Assembly: GCA_963575745.1 (NCBI GenBank)
Contig: CAUYUJ010018048.1
Coordinates: 698,800 to 762,799 of the forward strand
DNA: 64,000 nt
Reading direction: 5' to 3'
Source: Prorocentrum cordatum
Taxonomy: Eukaryota > Sar > Dinophyceae > Prorocentrales > Prorocentraceae
Below the pieces are notes generated by a model. It made no database searches, was not told where the DNA came from, and saw only the letters and a program-made list of their open reading frames with translations. Within the stretch, counting starts at the first letter, position 1. The number at the start of each line of letters is the position of its first letter. Positions 32,683-42,974 of the stretch are shown here, piece by piece. Both the position numbers and the translations under genes were made by a program.

Positions 32683-33656
32683 TGCCGAGAAGAAGAGATG
32701 ATATTGCGGCGGCAATAAGCCAGCATAGCATCGACCGCAGAGGCGAAAAGGCAAACGAGGCACGCCGCGTGGACGACAACAGCAAGATCCTCGAGGATTA
32801 TGTCAACCGCTTCGAGCTACTTGCGGACCTTCCGAGGGAGTGGATGTCATCTAGCTCGGTACCAAATGTCTATCGCGTCAAGGCTCGCATCGCACTCCTC
32901 GTGGCGACGACCCAGAACCTCGGGCTGGAAGTTCGTCGTCTGGACCAGGTGCTCACCAGGATGCAGGATGCCGAAGGTGTTTCGCTGTGCCGTCAGCAGA
33001 GGGTCGTTCAGCTCCAGGGGGCGGGAGAGGAGCCTCGAGCTGATATTCGACGAGTCAAACTCCAGCGGAACCCCGATCTGCATCAAATCAAGACGTCGCT
33101 GGACAAACAGCGCGTCGAGGCGGGGCGTGGATTGGCATGCGCTTTAGGTCAATCTGAGGGGCTGGGGCACAAGGCGTTTGACCCAGAGACGGTGAACCTC
33201 GCAGATTATTCTGAGGGACCCCCAACCTTCCTCTACAAGTTCGCGATGCGTTCAGAGATGCAACGTATCCAGCCTTCCAGAATGAACCAGCTCGCGCAGT
33301 CCTCTTTCAATTCCCATAGTGGGGCGTCCTGGAACCGCCACTTAAAGAGGCATCTGCGAAATCGCCTCGACAGGATCAAGCGCGCCTTGAACGACAAGAG
33401 AGGACATTTCAGCACGATGGCGGACCTGGAGGAAACAGTAGACGCGCCGAAGGGAGTCCGAGAACCTATTGGTAAGAACCTAGGCCACGCGCCCTGCTAT
33501 AATAAGCGGACCAGACCGATGACCAAGAAGGCCGTCCAGGCAAGAGGGGGTGAGCATCGGAGGCGCCAGCAGAACAGGAAGGCCAAGCACCGGGCCGAGT
33601 TGTCCGAGGAGGTCGTGGACGAGGATTCGAACGATGGCGACGACGAGCAGGAATAA
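32682..33656 (+). CDS. Hypothetical 324-residue basic protein inside the copia 3' region (ORF Y)
   Basis: The ATG at 32682 shares its A with the TGA of the preceding ORF. The protein starts MPRRRDDIAAAISQHSIDRR, is helical and charged in its first half (YVNRFELLADLPREW; VRRLDQVLTRMQDAEG), and ends with a Lys/Arg-rich then Asp/Glu-rich tail (RRRQQNRKAKH ... DEDSNDGDDEQE) like many nucleic-acid-binding proteins. No family recognised. An intact 324-codon frame in an otherwise broken element is notable. High GC makes chance openness possible, but the composition argues for real coding ancestry. Confidence 0.5.
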   Translation: MPRRRDDIAAAISQHSIDRRGEKANEARRVDDNSKILEDYVNRFELLADLPREWMSSSSVPNVYRVKARIALLVATTQNLGLEVRRLDQVLTRMQDAEGVSLCRQQRVVQLQGAGEEPRADIRRVKLQRNPDLHQIKTSLDKQRVEAGRGLACALGQSEGLGHKAFDPETVNLADYSEGPPTFLYKFAMRSEMQRIQPSRMNQLAQSSFNSHSGASWNRHLKRHLRNRLDRIKRALNDKRGHFSTMADLEETVDAPKGVREPIGKNLGHAPCYNKRTRPMTKKAVQARGGEHRRRQQNRKAKHRAELSEEVVDEDSNDGDDEQE

Positions 33657-33954
33657 TATTTCACGCTTGACGATGAACCGCGGCGGGCAACCTGGCGCAG
33701 CATCAGGCGACCGCATGCGCGGCGACGACGCCCCACGGCCGCGCGAGACGCCCTACGAAGCCTGCTTAGATTAGAAATGTATTGCCAAGGCTCTGGCAAG
33801 ATCAGAAGAACCGGAAGAGCCCGAGCCGACTTCAGAGACGCCAGGCGGCGAAGCTCCAGCGGCGAGAGGGGCCGAGAGACCCGCGACAAGAGCACAGCCT
33901 CCAAGCGCCAACGCTTGCCTCGCTGACGACGCGGCCCAGGAGACAGCCATGTAG

Positions 33955-34640
33955 ACAGTCCAGGAGACCGCCGAGGAGAACGAGCCGCCACTCCCAAGGC
34001 CAAAGTACGCCGGGACCGTCGGTGTCTACGTCCTGTTCCCCGACGATGAAAACAACGCCACTTTCTTGGTTCACCGTCGAGGCCCCAAGGTGAATTACTC
34101 GAATACTGTCACCCCTCTAGGAGGACAAGTCGGTCGGACGGTTTAGACTGATGCTCGCAAGCGAGACCTGGACTTCGATTGCGTTGCCAGGTGCGTGGCA
34201 AGTCGGGAGCTTAGCGAAGAAGCTGATCTGCGCCTTTCTCTTGACGGTTTGGCGGGTATTCCCAGCGACGATGCCATGCTCCCATCCCGCAAGCACTTCG
34301 GGCATGTCTACTTGGTACCGCCCGAGGTGAAGGGCCGCAGTGCCGCTCTCGTGGTGAAGTGGTGTATCAGGGTGTTCTGGAGTTGGGATTCCCCGCCAGG
34401 GATCACTACCGCGCCTCGATCACCGTGGACGACCTCATCGCGCTACCAGGCCTTCTGCCAGCCTGCAATCAGCCATTGGGGTGCATCGCGAAGGTGGGGA
34501 AGGAGGAGATCCTGCAGATGAAGCAAGGCATGGCGAAGCAGGCGGAGGTGACGAAGGACGAACCATCCGAATTCGAAGGGGACCGACGTTGGCCAATCGA
34601 TGGTGGGATCTATTATCTGGCACTAGAGAGCCGCGCTCAG
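33955..34640 (+). pseudogene. Nudix-like domain fragment inside the copia 3' region
   Basis: Frame 34000-34146 encodes YAGTVGVYVLFPD ... FLVHRRGPKVNYSN ... TPLGGQVG, which reads like the first strands of a Nudix fold and its GG turn. After one in-frame TAG at 34144-34146 the same frame gives ASRELSEEADLRLS, matching the REUxEE core of the Nudix box. The usual upstream Glu is not visible. GHVYLVPPEV follows, then in another frame GVLELGFPARDHYRAS and KEEILQMKQG. Nudix enzymes hydrolyse nucleoside diphosphate derivatives. Function here is presumably lost. Confidence 0.45.
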
Positions 34641-35021
34641 CCGACCGCCTCGGGTCCGAGCTTCAACTCGACCTTCAACGAACCCGCGTCGGAGATGACG
34701 GCCGCGCACCATCAGTGCCCGAGACAGCCTACTTGCCGAATTGGGCCGAAGTTGTTGACGCAAATGCCACTCGACATCGCTCTGACTCTGGCCGAGTCGC
34801 GCAACGCGTTCGAATGCGGAATCGCGCAGGGCCACCTGAAGACAGGAGACGAGACTTGCGAGCACGAGGCCCTCTGCGCACTCTTTCATGCGCGCGGGCA
34901 CCGAGCTCAACGGCTCCGTCCGATCCCCGCCCAGCGTCAGATCCCGTCGCCACGCCGCTCAGAGACCTGCCTCGCTGGGCGCCCGCCTCGTCGGCCATCG
35001 CCCCCAGCGCGAATTGCGACG

Positions 35022-35115
35022 AACTTGTGAATGTCGGTGGAAACCTGCGGCGCCCTTCCGAGGGGGGGAAGTTGTGAGTGTCGGTGGAAACCTGCGGCGC
35101 CCTTCCGAGGAGGAG
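35022..35115. repeat. 46-bp tandem duplication
   Basis: TGTCGGTGGAAACCTGCGGC followed by GCCCTTCCGAGG occurs twice in direct succession, with small changes. Confidence 0.8.
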
Positions 35116-36127
35116 AAGCACATTGTGGTCGGCAGTTTTTGTTTGAGGGGGGGCAGAAGAAGGCGGGGAGGTCATCGAGGCCATCTCGGGCCAGATGAAA
35201 TGCTCGGGGTGGCAGGCGGAGGAGAAGACACGGCGCGCAAGCTGGAGAACGTCGGCGAGTTGAACGGCAGTGGTGATCCTCAAGGTCTTCGCCGAGCACC
35301 CCCCGCCATGTGGTGGATCCGTCTCCGAGGCTACGAAGGCCGCGGTGACTGGTGATCACTGCGCCGCTGCTCCAGGACTGGAAGGACCTCCAGCAGAAAA
35401 TGGTGAGATATTCCTTGGGCACGAAGAAAAATGCATCAGCGCCCGCCGGATGCTGGCCCACGAGCTTCCCAGGAAGAACAGGAGGATGTGCAACCAAATG
35501 ATGAGCGACCGCTGGAAGACGGGCGACATTGTCGCCCGTCTTGAAGGCCGACGCGACGAGAATCCACCTATCCGACGCCCCCTTTCATTATGGTTGTTTG
35601 TCGCGTTTTCTTTGGCAGCTCAACTTGGGGCAGAGACGCCCGCGTCGCCCGTGGACGTCTCTCGTGGGTCATCGACAGTCTGCGCGTCCAGGGGCCAATT
35701 GCGCGTCCAACTGGGCCGCGGTGGGCGATGGATTTGGCACCGCTTTGCGCGGGGGAGATTCAGCGTGACGAGGGGCTCAACCAGAAGGAGGCCCAGATCG
35801 AGACCGCTCATCAGGGCGCCAACTTGGCAGCACAGGCATCAGCTTGGAGCGAGAAGGGCCTGTCCAAGTTGAAGCCAGGACCTTCGGGCCGTGAAAACGT
35901 CGGCTTTTTTTCTGCGAGCGGGCATGTCGCCGTACCTCGTTGCGCCCGCTGCGTGGTGCATGCGTCGTCTGACGTCAGCCCGGAGATGAACCTGTGCTCT
36001 CTTCATCTTCGAGCTCCAGGTGGGTCGCAACCGTCGCGCAGGCGATCCCAAGATGCATGCCCGCAAGCAGCGGTGCCAGACCTAAGGCAGTGTCTACGTC
36101 AGTGCGCACTGGATCCACGATGCGACG

Positions 36128-36660
36128 ATGAGGGAGATCTGGGACCAGCTACAGGCGGAGGGGCAAGTCCTTGGATGGCGCGGGGTCTGGAATCGCATGG
36201 TCAGGATGCACCTCGCAGCAAAGGCCATCCCGACAGCGTTTCCGAGTGTACGCGCGTACTCAGATGAAGCGACCGAGGGTTCCGACTTCCCGATTCTCAA
36301 GGTCAAGCGTGTTCCCGAGGACGAGCGATGGGTTCCTCAGTGGGCCAAAGAGCTCAGCGCGGCAGATCGTCTCTTGGAGCGCGCTGGAAAAGCCGTGCGA
36401 CCAACGCGGAAGCGAGCCGCAGAGTTCCATGGATCAGATTGGGCATGCTACGGACGCAGCGAAGCCATAATACCTCATCATGGACCCCGGGTCGGACAAT
36501 CCCTGCAAGGATCTCTCTTAAAGATGCTCTCGGGTCCTACGTGCTTGTGGAGCTGTACCAGCTGCGCGTCACGGAGGCCCTGGCGGTACCTGGAATGGCT
36601 GCGATGCTCACTGAGAGAGGGAAATCTTCTTCCGAGGCGAGGCGGCGTTTCGGCTGCAAG
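36128..36660 (+). CDS. Hypothetical coding segment before the 3' LTR
   Basis: An ATG at 36128 opens MREIWDQLQAEGQVLGWRGV, then VWNRMVRMHLAAKAIP and PEDERWVPQWAKELSAADRL, a composition typical of protein. The frame runs on into the LTR, so its natural end is unknown. A second ORF-like stretch lies upstream at 35270-35870. Neither is recognised. Confidence 0.3.
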
Positions 36661-36661
36661 C

Positions 36662-36672
36662 AAGGAAGGAGC
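36662..36672 (+). promoter_or_regulatory. Polypurine tract before the 3' LTR
   Basis: AAGGAAGGAGC ends directly at the TGTGG of the 3' LTR, the usual place and composition for the plus-strand primer. Confidence 0.6.
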
Positions 36673-36972
36673 TGTGGTTGTCAGGCCCCTGTCAGCCTCT
36701 CCTCCTCCTCCTCCTCCTCCTCCTCCTCCTCCTCCTCCTCCTCCTCCTCCTCCTCCTCTCTCTCTCTCTCCCTCTCTCTCTCTCTCTTTCTCTGCGCTCG
36801 CATGTACGCCGCCATATCGGCCCACGACGGCCTTTGAGTTTCATGGCGCGTTGGTGACGGACGCGCCCGCGCCTCCGTAAAAGCAAAGGAAAATGCTCTC
36901 TTCGAGCACGGACCCCCCTATTTGTACCTCGTGTCTTTCTTTATCCATGCAGTCACCCCCGTGCAATCCACA
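36673..36972 (+). repeat. 3' LTR of the copia element with an expanded microsatellite
   Basis: It starts TGTGGTTGTCAGGCCCCTGT and ends CAATCCACA like the 5' LTR. It is about 70 bp longer because TCC and TC units (about 36697-36787) expanded where the 5' LTR has only CTCCTCCTGCGCCTCTCTCT. Confidence 0.8.
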
Positions 36973-37115
36973 ACCCCCAATGGCCCATTCATCGCCAGGT
37001 CGGGCCCGATTTTCCACCCCGCCCAGCAACGCGCGGCCCTGCTCTCGGGGGGTTGTCGCCGAATTATCGGCGATGCATCGCCGATTCCAGGGCGATGATC
37101 CTCCCCCCGAGCCAG
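36973..37115. repeat. Dispersed repeat family C, copy 3, with a 20-bp perfect palindrome
   Basis: CCCCCAATGGCCCATTCATC, TCGGGGGGTTGTCGCCGA and GCCGATTCCAGG follow the family order. 37066-37085 (ATCGGCGATGCATCGCCGAT) is a perfect palindrome. It begins at the edge of the copia 3' LTR. Confidence 0.55.
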
Positions 37116-37930
37116 CATCCCCCCCGTGTTTCCCTTTCCCCCTGATTTTCGACGGTGTGATTTTCCTTACTCTTTGGGGCATTTCGCCGATCCTTCGGCG
37201 CCGAGGCGCTGGTTCCAGGGCGAGGATTCCCCGCCCTTTGAGCCAATATCCCTCCGTCGTTCCCCAGCCCAAACGCCCGACGGCGTGCTTTGTCCCATCC
37301 GCGGCCCCAGGGTTCCCGACCTCTTCCCCGCCAGGAAAATCCCCATGCCCAACTGTTTCCTGCAAGGCATCCATTTTCCCTGCAAGCGGCCACAGGTGCC
37401 ATCGAATAATTGCTCCAATATTTAAGCACTGTCGGACCGATACTTACGGACGACGAGGTCGGATCGGGCAGGGTACCCGTTTTGTTTTTCGTGGGGGCGG
37501 GCTGTTCGGGGGTTTTGCCGCTTGGCCAGCGGAGGGCCTCATGTCAGGCTGCCGTTCCGTCTTGGGTCCGCGCCGTGAGTCGCCTCGTCGAAAATCAGCG
37601 ATTTTGCCTCAGACTTGTCGAGGCCGATCAATCGAGAAGAGAAGTGCTGCCACAAAGTTTCCAAATGTACCAAGTTTAGGCACATTTTTCACTCAATGAT
37701 AGGATTGTTTGAATGCCCATTGTCGTGGCATCCGCGACCTCAATCCCAGCCAGGACCAGCGCGAGCTGCGCCACGAACGCACCCCGCCGCCCCGCCCCCG
37801 CAGCCGCGGCGGCCCGGAACGCGGCAGTCCCGCGCGCACGCCCGAGGAAGACCTGCGCGCCGCGGCCGCGGAGGCAGCCGCAGCCTGCAGGGCGCAGGTC
37901 CAGGATCCGGTGCGGGGATGCGCCCATAAT
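37116..37930. other. No gene recognised
   Basis: Mixed sequence. 37130-37280 repeats parts of the preceding text (TTCCAGGGCGA...GAT, CCCCGAGCCA/TTGAGCCA). 37730-37925 is Arg/Pro/Ala-rich in frame and could be an exon fragment, but carries no signature. Confidence 0.35.
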
Positions 37931-37934
37931 GTCA

Positions 37935-38073
37935 AGTCGGGCATGTCCCTATATAGGAGGAGTGCCCAAGCAAAGAAACAGTACGGGGACGCTGTTTTGG
38001 ATTATGTTTGGCTGTTTTAGGGGTGGATTTACATTTTAAACAACATATGCCTGTAGGGGGGCATGCCCGACCT
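37935..38073. mobile_element. MITE-like element with about 20-bp terminal inverted repeats
   Basis: AGTCGGGCATGTCCCTATA (37935-37953) is inverted as TGTAGGGGGGCATGCCCGAC (38052-38071). The 98-bp interior is non-coding and AT-rich at its right end. Confidence 0.6.
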
Positions 38074-38144
38074 AACCATAACCTCGCAGATGCTTGAGTT
38101 TCGAGCCTGCCCCCCCCTGCTTCCTTCGGCGGGGAACAAGCTGG

Positions 38145-38665
38145 ACCCTCCTGTTCCTCCTCCTCCTCCTCCTCCGCCTCCCCCCCTTTCCTTTTCCTGC
38201 GTCTCCTGCTCCTGCTCCTGCTCCTCCTCCTCCTCCTCCTCCTCCTTCTCCGCCTCCCGCTGCTGCTGCTGCTCCTCCCCCTCCTCCTCGTCCTCCTCCG
38301 CCCCCTCCTCTTCGTCCTTCTCCTGCTCCTCTTCGTGGTCGCTATCGTAGTCGTAGTCGTCGTCGTCGTCGCAGCGGGAATTTTGGTCCCGTCCATTGTT
38401 GGGCGGGCTGGATAAAGTTGGAGGATGTGTGAGCATCTTCTCATGATGATTGCAATCGGAATCAGTGATCGAGGTTGTAGTCTTGATTGTCGTCGTGGTT
38501 GTAATCGTGATTGTAATCTTGATTGTAGTGGCGATTGTAGTCGTAATCGCACTCGCGAACGTAGTTGTAACCGTAGTTGTGGTTGTAGTCGTACTCGTAG
38601 TCGTAATAGTAGTCATATCGTGGTCGCAATCGTAATCGTAGTCGTGGTTGTCGTCGTTGTTGTGC
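38145..38665. repeat. CTC microsatellite and a GTAGTCGTAATC minisatellite
   Basis: 38145-38335 is (CTC)n with CTG interruptions. 38340-38665 repeats GTAGTC, GTAATC and GATTGTAATCTTGATTGTAG units, imperfect and mixed. Confidence 0.85.
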
Positions 38666-38734
38666 GGCGGGTGTTGCGAAGAAGTATTTTTTCTCCGTTA
38701 TTGGTGGGGTCCCGCTCCGTCAATATGGGCGTCG

Positions 38735-38780
38735 GAATGATAATTGTTCACGCTTCCCGTATCCCCACCGGCTACTGGCC
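38735..38780. repeat. Dispersed repeat family F, partial copy
   Basis: GATAATTGTTCACGCTTCCC then GTATCCCCACC matches the copy at 10480-10520 (GATAATTGTTGACGCTTCGC, GAATCCCCACC). Confidence 0.6.
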
Positions 38781-38810
38781 TGGCCGAACAGGGTCTTCTA
38801 CAACAGCACA

Positions 38811-39367
38811 ATGCGCCTTGGCCTAACCGACCCTATGACGCAGAGACCTCTGATCAAGGGGCTACCATGGCGAGAGTTCCAGCCCTGGAGCGACACCAGA
38901 GTCGTAGACCTAGCAAAGGCAGCGCGCACCACCAACGACGACATGGAGCAGATGTTGCGTTGCCTCGAACCAGGAAACCCACACACCGAGGAGCGGCACC
39001 GTTTTCTACTGGTTGACAACCCCTCTTTGGAGAAAGCTCGAGGCTCCATGAAAAGAACTTCGCAGACAGGATAGCGGCACCGCTGGATCCAGAGTTCTCG
39101 TGGAGCAGCCTTGGGGGCGCCATCCGCAGCAGCCTGCAGAGGCTTGTCGAGGACCCCGCCATGGGGGTTGTATTATTTACCGTCTCCGGTCTTCACCCCC
39201 ACCAGTACTCCATAGCCGACGCGCCAAGGCAGCCAGGCCGGCTCGACCGCAAGGCGTGGGGCCATCTTGGGTTCTGTTGCGGCGTCGAGCTGGGCATTGA
39301 CGCAAGCAACCTAGTCTACAACCTAGCGTGGGCCGCTCTGGTCTGGTTCCTCGGGCTGGCAACGTGA
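38811..39367 (+). CDS. Hypothetical coding segments, two frames
   Basis: 38811-39074 encodes PLIKGLPWREFQPWSD, VVDLAKAARTTNDDMEQM and EERHRFLLVDNPSLEKARGS. The continuation in another frame (39065-39367) gives DRIAAPLDPEFSWSSLGGAI, VLFTVSGLHPHQYS and ASNLVYNLAWAALVWFLG, a possible membrane segment. Codon texture is protein-like, but I do not recognise the family. A frame change or short intron lies near 39060. Confidence 0.4.
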
Positions 39368-39489
39368 AGGGCGTCAGCCACCGCCCGAAGGGCGCCAGCC
39401 GCTGCGCCCCCCCTGGCGTTCTACAACAGCTCCCAGAGGCATGGGGCCAATAGACTGGGAGATGCAGGCGGCACCGAGCGCGCCCAGGG

Positions 39490-41270
39490 ATGCAGCACCT
39501 GAAGTCCCTGCTTCGCCCAGGACAAGCCAACTCGGAACTAAGGCAGTCCCTCCTCAGCAGCGATGGTCGCCCCCTGGACACCCCCACGCTCAGGGCCCTC
39601 CTAGTGGTGATGATGCTCCAGCGGCGCGCGCCGCGAGCGACGCTTCGGCCCTTCCCGCATCCAGAGGCCACCGGGGACATCATCGAAGCAGCCATGGGCA
39701 TCTGCTTCCCCTGGCAGAGTGTACACCAGGAGTACAGAACCAAGTTCGCGGGTGCCTGGGGTTTCCAGTTGAGTGATTTCTCATCTCTGCACAGGAAGTT
39801 GGAGGACGCTATCAAGCGCATCAGCACGCTCGCCACGTATGCCCACTACCACCAGGTTGCAACCAATCACGATTGCCCAACCACCTGGGCTGGAATGCTG
39901 AAGAGCAAGTTCACGCTGGAGGCCCCCATGAGAGTCCTGGAGGAGAGTCAAACCAGCCGTGATCAAGCCCCTGAGCAAGGAGAAGTGCTCCATCTGCACT
40001 CTCCACAAGGAGCTCAGCGGGTCCGAGGATGGGCTCGGTTGCCCAGACTCAATGGCAGACTTGGAATACATCGGCGGAGGAATCGCCATGTCCAACAGGC
40101 GACTCGACGAAGACTCCCCCGCGTCCCCGGCCCCCGGAACAACCCTCACCCCACCAAGGGTAGGTGGCGACAGGTTCCGCGTCGAGCAGGAGGACAGCAG
40201 CTTCCACTGCGACGGGGGCGACTGCCCAAACACGGGGATCAAAGGCACAGCCGGTGCCTGGGAGGATGGCGACACAAGGGACCTTCTGGCACCAAACCGC
40301 TCCCAGGCGCGCATGCAGGGCAACAACTGCAAGTGGCTATGCGAGCTTTGCTGGGTCAAGTCATTGGAAAGGAGGGGCATCGAGGTCCCCCTAGCCGCGC
40401 GCGACTGCGGCAACAAGAAGTCGCTTCAGCAGCGCCTACATGCGTACAAGCGCACATTGGACGAGGCACGCTACAAGGAGAGATCTCGCACTCTCCCGCC
40501 CCTGGAGTTACTCCCAATTTTATATGGGCTGTCCGACACAGCGCAGACCCCCACCAGCCTGTGGGACCTTGTCATCTGCACCCCCCCTGTCTACAGGCCG
40601 CAGTCGGTCGGCACCGCCCTACCAGCTCGCAAGCTGTCCGACGGAAGATCCGGGCCCGACTCACACCGCTCGAAGACCTACTCCGCCAAGTGCGACACCT
40701 GCGGGATCGCCCCTGCTCGAGTGGTCGGTAACCAGCCCTGCCCTCGGCTGCTGTGCGTGGAGCCCGGATCCAGGAGCGCCGTGTGACGCCGAGACAGAGA
40801 CAGGGCTACCGCCATGGGCCACCATGCCTGCGCTCTGGACCCAGCAGCAGTGGAACGCAGGGTGGGCCTGCAGACGGCGCCTCATCCACATTTGGAACGT
40901 GGCACCGGGCACGCTCGACCGCATCCTGGGCCAACTCCCCCCCAGTGCACGCCCTGCGGCGCCTGCCAAGCGCGCAGCGGCAGCAGAAGCGCAGGCGGAA
41001 AGCTACGGTATCAGCGTCTACCTTTCCCCGGCCAGCGCCAATGCAGCTGCCGAGGACATGCGCTCGAGGCAGCCGGCCACTGGCGACGAGCCTGCCCCCA
41101 ACGGCGAGGAGCACGACAGCGGAGTAGGGAAAAGCAACGAGCCAGGGAAGGCTGCACGGGACATTAAATCCCTGCTCCCCGACATCTCCCCGCCAGAGGG
41201 CCCCGTTCTGCCGACCCGCTCCACCTCCTGGCTCACCGGGGTGGAATCCGACGGGCCCATGCGCTCCTAG
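39490..41270 (+). CDS. Hypothetical Cys-rich protein, three consecutive coding segments
   Basis: Segment 1 (39490-39950): SLLRPGQANSELRQSLLSS, IIEAAMGICFPWQS, DFSSLHRKLEDAIKRIS. Segment 2 (39959-40786) has Cys clusters CSICTLH, FHCDGGDC, CKWLCELCW and KCDTCG, suggesting metal binding, plus NKKSLQQRLHAYKRTLDEAR. Segment 3 (to 41270) has QQWNAGWACRRRLIHIW, LDRILGQLPPSARPAAPAKR, a Ser/Ala/Glu-rich tail and a TAG. Frame changes near 39955 and 40780 are either indels or introns. All are on the + strand, and together they look like one broken or multi-exon gene. No family recognised. Confidence 0.45.
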
Positions 41271-41499
41271 GTGAATTGCCTGCTCGAGTGGAACCACTCC
41301 GCCCGCAAGCGACGGGCTAAGTTCGTGCTGCAGCACGGCGAGGGGATTACGGGTGATAAGACCGATGAAGGATCGTGGCCCCCTGCGCGTCTACGCCCTT
41401 TCCTTGGCATAATCTACGGGGGAACGATCTACAGCAACTGCCCCCCCCCCCCCCCCCCCAAGCATCCCATGGGGCGGGCAACGGGCCGCGGCGGCACGA

Positions 41500-42866
41500 G
41501 TGGTTTACCATCTGACAAAGTCCGATGAGAGGTGCGAGGCCATGTGGTGCAGTTACGCTGCCAACCTAGCCGAACAGCGAGGGCAGTGCCCCCTTCGCCA
41601 GCGGATCAGCACACTGTTGACGCACCTCATGGGGGGGGTCGACCGCGCTGCCCTTGCCCGCGGAAACAGCAGCGCGCTGGCCCGCCGAGACCCGCGCGAG
41701 GCAGACGCAGGCTCCACAGCGGCGGCCGAATCCCCAGCAGCAACCTGGCTGAACAGAGCAGGCGAAAACGCAGACACCCCCCCAACAGACAGCCGAGGAC
41801 CTGGGCGGGGGGCCACTGCTGACTACGCTCCCAGAGCAAACCCCCGCGCTACAGGAGCCGACGGGGGAGACGGTCCTCCGACGGAAGGGAGAGGCCCCCC
41901 CCCAACCAGGCGGGCAAAACCGAAGGCGAACCGGAAGGGGTCGGCCGGGGCGAAGACAAGGAAAGCGATTCAGACACAGCCAAAGACACGAGCCCGGCGG
42001 TCAGCCCAACCCCGGTGGCAGACGAAGGAGAGAAGGAGGGCTCCTTCGACCCCCTCAACATCTTCAAGGGCCCGCCCACCAGGCCCGGTGCCTGGGCCCC
42101 GTTAGATCGGATCGTCGATCGGGACGCCATCCGTGAAGTTAGGAGGGCGAGAGACAGCCCGCAAGGAGCAAGCAGCTCAACCTGGAGCATCACGGGCGCC
42201 AGGGGCGACCGCCTCCTCAGCCGCGCGGCCGGGGGCGAGGGCCGCCGCCAGCCCGCGTCGGAAGACACCGAGGACGGAGAAGGTCGTGCCACCAAATCTC
42301 CAAGAGGCAACCCCGCGCGAGTGGAGATCTACGAAGCGCCCTGGAGGGGCGTGAGGATCACGCAGCCGCCCCGCGAAGACCAGAACGACCCCCTGGGAGG
42401 CATCCCCATGTACATGTGCCCCGTAGCAGCTGCAGACTTTGAGAGGAAGGAACCAGTGCAGGAACATATAATACGCTTGCAAAAGACGCTGGGAGGAGCG
42501 TTCAATGGAATATGGGCCGCATGGGTGAAGAGGGCTGCCCTGAGGCAGGAGCTCAGCGGAGGCCAAAAGCACAACCCCAAACTGAACGCAGCCCAGTCGT
42601 GCAACGAATTCCTCGAGGCATGGGGAGACGCAGGGTGCGACGCCTAAAAGATGGACAGCGAACTAGGGCTCAACGTCAATTGGGCAGCTGTCAAGGACAG
42701 GCACATGAAGGTCATGCACCGCGACCCCCGTGCGCACGCTCAACGCGACTGCGACGGCAACAGCAGGCCCGCCCCGTGGACAGCAGAGGGCAGAAAAGGC
42801 ACCGCTGCAACCGCGCATGGCCGATGGGCAGGCGCCATCGGCTCAGCCACCCCCGGCCAGTGGTAG
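41500..42866 (+). CDS. Hypothetical low-complexity protein segments downstream
   Basis: 41500-42030 (AMWCSYAANLAEQRGQCPLR, then Ala/Arg/Lys-rich) leads into 42015-42647 (GSFDPLNIFKGPPTRPGAWA, VEIYEAPWRGVRITQPP, VQEHIIRLQKTLGGAFNGIW). After a TAA the same frame continues from 42651 (MDSELGLNVNWAAVKDRHMK). Probably exons or fragments of the same unit as the preceding entry. 41441-41459 is a C homopolymer, a likely source of frame error. Confidence 0.35.
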
Positions 42867-42974
42867 GACTGGCAGACTGGCAGGAATGGGGCTCCCGGGA
42901 CAAGCACAAAGCCCCATGGACGGACACGGGCTGGAAAGGAAAGGGTGAGCGGTACTCCCCCACTTTGAGGGGTG

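Larger units (their letters stand above)
24767..36972 (+). mobile_element. Ty1/copia-type LTR retrotransposon, about 12.2 kb, degenerate
   Basis: Two related LTRs in the same orientation (24767-24996 and 36673-36972) start TGTGG and end CCACA. A primer-binding site follows the first and a purine-rich tract precedes the second. Coding order is gag, protease, integrase, RT, RNase H, which defines copia rather than gypsy. Flanks read ACCCA and ACCCC, a 4-of-5 match to the 5-bp target duplication expected for this class. Many frame changes and stops show it is dead. About 4.8 kb between RNase H and the 3' LTR is not standard copia content. Homology of the LTRs outside a microsatellite is roughly four-fifths by eye, so the insertion is old. 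Confidence 0.8.

Noticed and set aside
32278-32763. A 161-codon minus-strand ORF
   Set aside because: It overlaps two + strand ORFs with better protein character.
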